From: Rhizobiaceae bacterium
GTDB taxonomy: Bacteria; Pseudomonadota; Alphaproteobacteria; Rhizobiales; Rhizobiaceae
DNA: 48,607 nucleotides
Direction: 5' to 3'
Assembly: GCA_905339215.1 (NCBI GenBank)
Contig: CAJPFN010000086.1
Location: 1 to 48,607 of the forward strand
Positions within the stretch are counted from its first letter, which is position 1. Each line of letters begins with the position of its first letter. Made by a program: the position numbers and the translations under genes. The notes under the pieces are model-generated. The model searched no databases, was not told the origin of the DNA, and was given only the letters and a program-made list of their open reading frames with translations. This document shows positions 43,578-48,607 of this stretch, piece after piece.

Positions 43578-44708
43578 ATGACGATCCGCTGCGCGATCGG
43601 GCTGATGAGTGGCACCTCGATGGATGGCATCGACCTCGCCGTCCTGTCGACGGACGGCGATGAAGTCGTGCGCCGTGGGCCGTCGATGTTCGTGCCCTAC
43701 GAGGCGGCCTTCCGACGGCGCATCGAAGAAGGCCTCGAAGAGGCGAAGGCGATCCGTGTGCGGGACGAGCGGCCGGGCGGCCTTGCTGCGCTGGAGCGCG
43801 ACATCACCATTCGCCACGCCGAGGCCGTGGCGCGCTTTCGTCCGTCGCTGAAGGACTTCCGACCCGAGCTGATCGGTTTCCACGGCCAGACGATATTGCA
43901 TCGGCCGCAGGCCGGCCTGACCGTCCAGCTCGGTGACGGGCCGCTTCTCGCTGGGAGCACCGGACTTCCCGTTGTCTACGACATGCGCGCCGCCGACATG
44001 GCCGCGGGCGGACAGGGCGCCCCGCTTGTGCCGGCCTACCACGCGGCGCTCGCCCGCTCGCTGCCGGCGGATTTCGCCGGCCGCTGGCCGATCGCCTTCG
44101 TCAACATCGGCGGCATTTCCAACGTCACCTTCGTCGACCGCGATGCCGATCCGGTCGCCTTTGACAGCGGCCCCGGCAACGCGCTTATCGACCAGTGGGT
44201 GGCGCGTGAGGGCGGCGTCCCTTTCGACGCCGACGGCGCCATCGCCAGCGAGGGGGGCGTGATCAGGCGCGTCGTCGACGCCTATCTCGCCAACCCGTTC
44301 TTCGACCGACCCGGACCGAAATCGCTCGACCGCGGCGATTTTGCCCTCGACCTCGCCGAGGGCCTCGAACTCGCCGACGGTGCGCGTACGCTGGCGGCCG
44401 TCTCGGCGGCGGCAATCGTCAAATCCGCCGAGCGACAAGCGGGCTTCCCGAAGCTCTGGATCGTCTGCGGCGGCGGGCGAAAGAACCCGCACATCCTTGC
44501 CGATCTGCGCGAAGGCGCAGCAGCGCGCGGATCGACGGTTGTCCTTGCCGAGGATGCGGGCTTCGACGGAGATGCCATGGAAGCCGAGGCGTGGGCGTAT
44601 CTCGCCGTGCGCTCGCTCGCTGGGCTGCCCCTGACCTTCCCTACGACCACGGGCTGCCCGGCACCGGTTTGCGGCGGCGTCCTCGCCCGGCCGGCGCCGA
44701 CTTCATGA
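43578..44708 (+). CDS. anmK: anhydro-N-acetylmuramic acid kinase
   Basis: AnmK opens and phosphorylates 1,6-anhydro-MurNAc released from murein turnover, giving MurNAc-6-phosphate for recycling. The 376-residue protein has the ASKHA kinase marks: IGLMSGTSMDGIDLAVL, IGFHGQTILHRP, FVNIGGISNVTF, FDSGPGNALID and VCGGGRKNPHI. It is cytoplasmic. It is divergent from tyrS with 106 bp between starts. Confidence 0.95.
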   Translation: MTIRCAIGLMSGTSMDGIDLAVLSTDGDEVVRRGPSMFVPYEAAFRRRIEEGLEEAKAIRVRDERPGGLAALERDITIRHAEAVARFRPSLKDFRPELIGFHGQTILHRPQAGLTVQLGDGPLLAGSTGLPVVYDMRAADMAAGGQGAPLVPAYHAALARSLPADFAGRWPIAFVNIGGISNVTFVDRDADPVAFDSGPGNALIDQWVAREGGVPFDADGAIASEGGVIRRVVDAYLANPFFDRPGPKSLDRGDFALDLAEGLELADGARTLAAVSAAAIVKSAERQAGFPKLWIVCGGGRKNPHILADLREGAAARGSTVVLAEDAGFDGDAMEAEAWAYLAVRSLAGLPLTFPTTTGCPAPVCGGVLARPAPTS

Positions 44709-44776
44709 TCGAACGCTCCGGCCCGCCGCTGCGTCCGGGGCGTCTCGACTGCCGCAGCGTGCCGGCTCCGGGTTCT

Positions 44777-45301
44777 TCAATCCGCGACGGTGAAGGGAAG
44801 GGAGATCACCGCCGACTTGCTGCTGTGGATGTCGCGTGTCCGGTACTCGACGACATAGTCGCCCGCGGGAGCACCGTCGACATTGAGGGTAAGTGTCAGC
44901 ATGAACTCGCGGTTCAGCGAACGGCTGGTCAGTTCGAGGGTCTGGAAATTTTCCTGACCGCCGACGATCGCGCCCTTGCCGGTCTTGAGCAGGAGATCGA
45001 CGTTGAAGCCGAACGAATAGGTTCCGTCGCCATTGTCCTTCCACGCATAGCCGACCGGCTCGGCATAGACGATCAGCGGCTCGCCGCTCTTGAAGACCGC
45101 GTTCGCACGCGCCTGGTAGACGCCGAACCCTTGCGCGTGGTCGACGAAGAGCGCTCTTCGATAGGCGAGGGGCGTCGCATTCCATGCGGCGACCACGGCC
45201 GCTTCGGCCTTCTCGATCGCCTCGATGGATTGGGCCCCTGCGCTTGTCGCCGCCGCCAGCAGCATCGCCGCTCCGATCACATTCGATGTTATCCATTTCA
45301 T
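44777..45301 (-). CDS. exported hypothetical protein (174 aa)
   Basis: The signal peptide has a Lys n-region, an Ala/Leu/Ile core and cleavage near AGAQ. The mature protein is about 150 residues with an N-terminal helix (IEAIEKAEAAVVAAWNATPL), strands rich in Tyr and Phe (YAWKDNGDGTYSFGFNVD), and a C-terminal Ig-like strand set (FMLTLTLNVDGAPAGDYVVEYR). There are no cysteines in the mature part. GGGGATGTC precedes the ATG at 45301. An FNR/FixK-like box lies 51 bp upstream, which suggests expression at low oxygen. I do not recognise the family. Confidence 0.72.
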   Translation of the reverse strand: MKWITSNVIGAAMLLAAATSAGAQSIEAIEKAEAAVVAAWNATPLAYRRALFVDHAQGFGVYQARANAVFKSGEPLIVYAEPVGYAWKDNGDGTYSFGFNVDLLLKTGKGAIVGGQENFQTLELTSRSLNREFMLTLTLNVDGAPAGDYVVEYRTRDIHSSKSAVISLPFTVAD

Positions 45302-45351
45302 CGCGACATCCCCTTTTTCCACATATCAAGAGCAGAGCGCTTGAACCCGCA

Positions 45352-45365
45352 GTGATTTGGATCAA
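45352..45365 (-). promoter_or_regulatory. FNR/FixK-type box upstream of the exported protein gene
   Basis: On the minus strand it reads TTGAT-CCAA-ATCAC, 9 of 10 arm bases of TTGAT-N4-ATCAA. Its centre is 57 bp before the ATG, so class II spacing would put the start point near 45317, with TATGTG in the -10 area. The regulator is inferred. Confidence 0.62.
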
Positions 45366-45393
45366 TTGCGATGAGCGAATCCGGCGACCGGGT

Positions 45394-45792
45394 TCACTGG
45401 AACTTTCCCTCGCCGGCCAGGCCGTCGATGATCGGGCAGTCGGGCCGGTGGTCGCCATGGCAGCAGCTGACGAGATGGCGCAGCGTATCGCGGAGGCCGG
45501 AAAGTTCGGCAAGCTTGCGCTCGATCTCTTCCAGCTTGGCTTCGGCGACCGCCTTCACTTCCGCACTCTCCCTATTCTTGTCATTGTAGAGCGACAGCAG
45601 CTGCCGGCATTCCTCGACGGAGAAGCCGAGGCTGCGGCAGCGCTTGAGAAAGCGCATGCGATGGACGTCGGCCACCGAATAGTCGCGATAGCCGTTCCCG
45701 GCGCGGTCGGCGGCAAGCAGGCCGATATCTTCGTAGTAGCGGATCGTCTTGGGCGGCAGCCCGGACTTCTGCGATGCGATGCCGATGTTCAT
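45394..45792 (-). CDS. cueR: MerR-family copper-responsive regulator CueR/HmrR
   Basis: The 132-residue protein has a winged helix-turn-helix (MNIGIASQKSGLPPKTIRYY), a dimerisation coiled coil (about 75-108) and the Cu(I)-binding loop with Cys111 and Cys119 (CCHGDHRPDCPI), equivalent to Cys112 and Cys120 of E. coli CueR. It should untwist promoters with 19-bp spacers when Cu(I) binds. Two such promoters stand at 46117-46224. The ATG at 45792 gives the canonical start. It follows copZ by 86 bp on the same strand. Confidence 0.93.
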   Translation of the reverse strand: MNIGIASQKSGLPPKTIRYYEDIGLLAADRAGNGYRDYSVADVHRMRFLKRCRSLGFSVEECRQLLSLYNDKNRESAEVKAVAEAKLEEIERKLAELSGLRDTLRHLVSCCHGDHRPDCPIIDGLAGEGKFQ

Positions 45793-45878
45793 CGATGCCG
45801 GCTCCTCTGTCCTTTTCGTCCCGGGTTCGGCGGTCCCCCCTAACGGGAGAGCGAACACCGACCTGGCTCCGTGCGTGC

Positions 45879-46079
45879 TCAGGCGGCCGGCCGCGATTCG
45901 TAGCCGGCCTTGCCCAGCGCGGCGGCGAGCGCTTCCCCGCTCGCGTCCGAACGGATCGTCACGACCTTGGTATCGAGGTCGACCGCCACGTCTGCGCCGG
46001 CGTCGACGCCCTTAAGCGCCTTGGTGACGGCGCTGACGCAATGGCCGCAGTTCATGTCGGGTACGGTGAGTTTCAGCAT
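45879..46079 (-). CDS. copZ: copper chaperone, CopZ-like heavy-metal-associated domain
   Basis: This is a 66-residue single HMA domain with the metal site Cys11-x-x-Cys14 in DMNCGHCV and the ferredoxin-like fold pattern (VDLDTKVVTI, ALGKAGYE). It should carry Cu(I) to CopA or to CueR. The ATG at 46079 lies 38 bp downstream of the presumed -10 of the CueR-type promoter. Transcription with cueR in the same direction is likely. Confidence 0.92.
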   Translation of the reverse strand: MLKLTVPDMNCGHCVSAVTKALKGVDAGADVAVDLDTKVVTIRSDASGEALAAALGKAGYESRPAA

Positions 46080-46116
46080 GTCCTGTCCTATCTAAACGGT
46101 TCGACGTCCGTTCCGT

Positions 46117-46147
46117 CACATCAGGCTTCCAGCAAGGGGAAGGTCAA
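46117..46147 (-). promoter_or_regulatory. CueR-type promoter/operator for copZ(-cueR)
   Basis: On the minus strand TTGACC (46147-46142) is followed by a 19-bp spacer holding the dyad CCTTCC-CCTTGCT-GGAAG and then GATGTG. The dyad is nearly identical to the E. coli copA CueR site (ACCTTCCCCTTGCTGGAAGG). The -10 is weak, as expected of a promoter needing activation. Confidence 0.82.
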
Positions 46148-46193
46148 GAGGCAGAAAGCCGCCGCCATCGCGAAAATATGTGGTGACGGCCTG

Positions 46194-46224
46194 TTGACCT
46201 TCCAATGACTGGAACGTCTACATG
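46194..46224 (+). promoter_or_regulatory. CueR-type promoter/operator for copA
   Basis: TTGACC (46194-46199), a 19-bp spacer with the dyad ACCTTCC-AATGACT-GGAACGT (6 of 7 arm pairs) and TACATG (46219-46224) stand 30 bp before the copA ATG. The 19-bp spacer is the hallmark of MerR-family activated promoters. Confidence 0.82.
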
Positions 46225-46253
46225 TTTCGGCGGATCATTTCGAGGATTCGAAC

Positions 46254-48607
46254 ATGAACGCGCCCCACAATCACGACCACCAACTCGCACGGCTGTCGCT
46301 TCCGATCGAGGGGATGACCTGCGCTTCCTGCGTGCGCCGCGTCGAGCAGGCGCTCGCCAAGGTCCCAGGCGTGCTTAGCGCATCCGTCAACCTGGCGACC
46401 GAGCGTGCAGACATCGTCTACGATACCGGGCCTGCGACGGACGCCGTGGTCCGGGCGGTCCGCTCCGCCGGCTACGAGGTGCCGGGCGAAACACTCGACA
46501 TCGGCGTCGAAGGCATGACCTGCGCATCCTGCGTGAGGCGGGTCGAGAAGGCCATCGCCGCCGTTCCCGGCGTTGCGGAAGTGAGCGTCAATCTCGCCAC
46601 CGAGCGCGCCCACGTCACGACGGCCGGCCACGTCGCGCATGAGGCGATTGCTTCCGCCGTCCGCGACGCCGGCTACGAGGTGCGCCGGCTTGCGGAACCG
46701 GCCGGGGAGCACGAAGGCCACCTTCAGGCGAAGCTGGAGGAAACCGATGCGCTCCGACGCGACGTGCTGATTGCGGCGGCGCTGACACTGCCGCTCTTTG
46801 TGCTGGAGATGGGCTCGCACCTATTTTCCGATTTCCACCACTGGCTGTTCATGACCGTGGGGCGGCAGACGCTCTATACAGCCTACTTCCTGCTCGCGAC
46901 AGCGGTCCAGTTCGGCCCCGGCCTGCGCTTCTACCGCAAGGGTATCCCCGCACTGCTCCGCCTCGCGCCGGAGATGAACGCGCTGGTCGTTCTCGGCTCT
47001 ACCGCCGCCTGGGGCTATTCGGTCGTGGCGACGTTCATGCCTTCCGTGCTCCCGGAGGGAACGGCCAACGTCTATTTCGAAGCCTCCGCCGTGATCGTCA
47101 CCCTGATCCTGCTCGGCCGCTTCCTCGAGGCGAAGGCCAAGGGCCGCACCAGCGAGGCGATCAAGCGGCTGATCGGGCTGCAGCCCAACACCGCCCACGT
47201 CGAACGCGGCGGCGCCCTCGTCGAGATCCCGCTTGCCGACGTCCGCGTCGGCGACCTCGTTCGGGTTCGCCCCGGGGACAGGATCCCGGTCGACGGTGAG
47301 GTCGTGAGTGGTTCCTCCTATGTCGACGAATCGATGATCTCCGGCGAGCCGGTGCCGGTCGCCAAGGGCGCCGGCGCCGATGTCGTCGGCGGCACCATCA
47401 ACAAGACCGGCAGTTTCGTCTACAGGGCGACCAAGGTCGGCGCCGACACGCTGCTCGCCCAGATCATTCGCATGGTCGAGGCGGCGCAGGGCTCGAAGCT
47501 GCCGATCCAGGCTCTCGTCGACCGGGTCACGGCATGGTTCGTGCCGGCGGTCATGGCCGTGGCGGTGCTGACTTTCCTGATCTGGCTCCTGTTCGGGCCC
47601 GACCCTGCGCTCACATTCGCCCTAGTCAACGCCGTGTCGGTGCTCATCATCGCCTGCCCGTGCGCCATGGGCCTGGCGACGCCGGTGTCGATCATGGTCG
47701 GAACCGGACGGGCAGCCGAGATGGGCGTCCTGTTCCGCAACGGCGAGGCGCTGCAGTCGCTGAGGGGCGTCGATACCATCGCCCTGGACAAGACAGGCAC
47801 GCTGACCGAAGGCCGGCCGCGGCTGATCGATCTCGATCCGGCTGAGGGTTTCGCCCACGCCGAGATCCTTTCCCTCGTAGCGTCGGCGGAATCGTCATCC
47901 GAACACCCGATCGCCGCAGCGATCGTTGCCGCGGCGAGGGAGGAGGGCGCCACGCTGTCGCCCGTCGAGGCGTTCGACGCCGTGCCTGGCCACGGCATCC
48001 GCGCCACTGTCGGCGGCCGCCGGCTTCTGGTCGGCGCGGACCGGTTCCTCGCGGAAGCCGGCATCGACGTCGCGCCGCTGGCCGCCGCCGCGCAACGCGC
48101 CGGCGAAGCGGCAAGGACGCCGCTCTACGCCGCTATCGACGGCAGGCTCGCCGCGATGTTCTCTGTCGCCGATCCGCTGAAGCCGACGACTGCCGCCGCG
48201 ATCCGCTCCCTCCACGGACTCGGCCTGAAAATCGTCATGGTCACCGGCGACAACCGCAGGACCGCGGATGCGATCGCTCGCGAACTCGGCATCGACGACG
48301 TCGTGGCGGAGGTCATGCCGGACGAGAAGGTAAGGGCGGTCCGGCGGCTGCGGGGCGACGGTCGCGCCGTCGCCTATGTCGGCGACGGCATCAACGACGC
48401 GCCGGCGCTTGCCGAGGCCGACGTCGGCCTCGCTATCGGCACCGGGACCGACATCGCCATGGAGAGCGCCGACGTCGTTCTGATGGCCGGCGACCTCAAC
48501 GGCGTCACCAAGGCGATCGCGCTGTCCAAGGCGACGATCGCCAACATCAGGCAGAACCTGTTCTGGGCGTTCGCCTACAACGTGGCGCTGATCCCGGTCG
48601 CCGCCGG
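46254..48607 (+). CDS. copA: Cu(I)-exporting P1B-type ATPase, C-terminus cut by the window end
   Basis: 784 codons are visible. Two N-terminal HMA domains have GMTCASC at residues 20-26 and 87-93. Then come membrane helices, the actuator loop ([15 protein letters not shown]), the metal-site Cys468-Pro-Cys470 in [11 protein letters not shown], the phosphorylated Asp512 in [29 protein letters not shown] and the YN of AYNVALIP in helix 7. The last helix with the MxxSS site is beyond the window. The family pumps Cu(I) to the periplasm. GAGG precedes the ATG at 46254. It is divergent from copZ-cueR. Confidence 0.96.
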   Translation, partial: MNAPHNHDHQLARLSLPIEGMTCASCVRRVEQALAKVPGVLSASVNLATERADIVYDTGPATDAVVRAVRSAGYEVPGETLDIGVEGMTCASCVRRVEKAIAAVPGVAEVSVNLATERAHVTTAGHVAHEAIASAVRDAGYEVRRLAEPAGEHEGHLQAKLEETDALRRDVLIAAALTLPLFVLEMGSHLFSDFHHWLFMTVGRQTLYTAYFLLATAVQFGPGLRFYRKGIPALLRLAPEMNALVVLGSTAAWGYSVVATFMPSVLPEGTANVYFEASAVIVTLILLGRFLEAKAKGRTSEAIKRLIGLQPNTAHVERGGALVEIPLADVRVGDLVRVRPGDRIPVDGEVVSGSSYVDESMISGEPVPVAKGAGADVVGGTINKTGSFVYRATKVGADTLLAQIIRMVEAAQGSKLPIQALVDRVTAWFVPAVMAVAVLTFLIWLLFGPDPALTFALVNAVSVLIIACPCAMGLATPVSIMVGTGRAAEMGVLFRNGEALQSLRGVDTIALDKTGTLTEGRPRLIDLDPAEGFAHAEILSLVASAESSSEHPIAAAIVAAAREEGATLSPVEAFDAVPGHGIRATVGGRRLLVGADRFLAEAGIDVAPLAAAAQRAGEAARTPLYAAIDGRLAAMFSVADPLKPTTAAAIRSLHGLGLKIVMVTGDNRRTADAIARELGIDDVVAEVMPDEKVRAVRRLRGDGRAVAYVGDGINDAPALAEADVGLAIGTGTDIAMESADVVLMAGDLNGVTKAIALSKATIANIRQNLFWAFAYNVALIPVAA

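Noticed and set aside
42609-44492. Minus-strand open frame of 627 codons over tyrS and anmK
   Set aside because: It runs out of frame through two well-identified genes on different strands and has no family features.
1-48607. CRISPR arrays, insertion sequences, prophage or integrated-element ends
   Set aside because: No regularly spaced direct repeats, transposase or integrase frames, or tRNA-associated attachment repeats were seen.

Overview
The window is GC-rich chromosomal DNA from an alphaproteobacterium. It most likely comes from the Rhizobiales (Hyphomicrobiales), close to Mesorhizobium and other Phyllobacteriaceae. This rests on gene content: an NDUFA12-type complex I accessory subunit, a DUF2155 protein, a DUF192 protein, a DUF3126 protein, an RNase E with a long charged insertion in its S1 domain and a terminal GWW motif, a double cold-shock-domain protein, BTLCP and PilZ proteins, and the accB-accC-aat order. 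The genus is inferred from memory of these families, not from a search. There are no rRNA, tRNA, IS, phage or CRISPR features. Almost all of it is core housekeeping sequence.

Layout. 1-3.3 kb: the tail of an ABC transporter ATPase, two unknown genes, then gloA-like and pccB-like genes on the minus strand. 3.4-9 kb: a double cold-shock protein, DUF192, an alpha/beta hydrolase, a crotonase, cysE, DUF3126, an unknown membrane-anchored protein and a gamma carbonic anhydrase. 9-13.4 kb: BTLCP, PilZ and PAS proteins, an orphan terminator that suggests a small RNA, a rhomboid protease, a CBS protein, and a Cys-rich DUF6455 gene behind an FNR/FixK-like box. 13.5-18.9 kb: gatB and a GNAT gene, then three small exported proteins (two of them Cys-rich) around a LuxR-type regulator, then another GNAT. 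18.9-27.1 kb: an unknown membrane protein, NDUFA12, DUF2155, then a minus-strand run of M48 peptidase, thiol oxidoreductase, aroQ, accB, accC and aat, and a divergent aminotransferase. 27.1-37.1 kb: rne, an amidase, PBP1a, prfB with its programmed frameshift, and an M23 endopeptidase; this is an RNA-decay and cell-wall block. 37.1-45.3 kb: a repeat-like intergenic stretch, an unknown gene, a 25-residue membrane protein, a Bcp-type peroxiredoxin, a very large AsmA/DUF3971-type protein, tyrS, anmK and an exported protein behind a second FNR/FixK-like box. 45.4-48.6 kb: a copper-resistance module, with copZ and cueR on one strand and copA divergent and cut by the window end.

How the genes work together. 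accB/accC supply the biotin carrier and biotin carboxylase of acetyl-CoA carboxylase. The amidase, PBP1a, M23 peptidase and anmK act in murein synthesis, splitting and recycling. The copper module has two back-to-back CueR-type operators with 19-bp spacers, so one sensor probably switches both the chaperone and the exporter.

I see no clear new multi-gene system. The best candidates for something undescribed are the putative small RNA at about 11.51-11.65 kb, which follows a perfect 14-bp inverted repeat, and the two uncharacterised genes behind FNR/FixK-like boxes.
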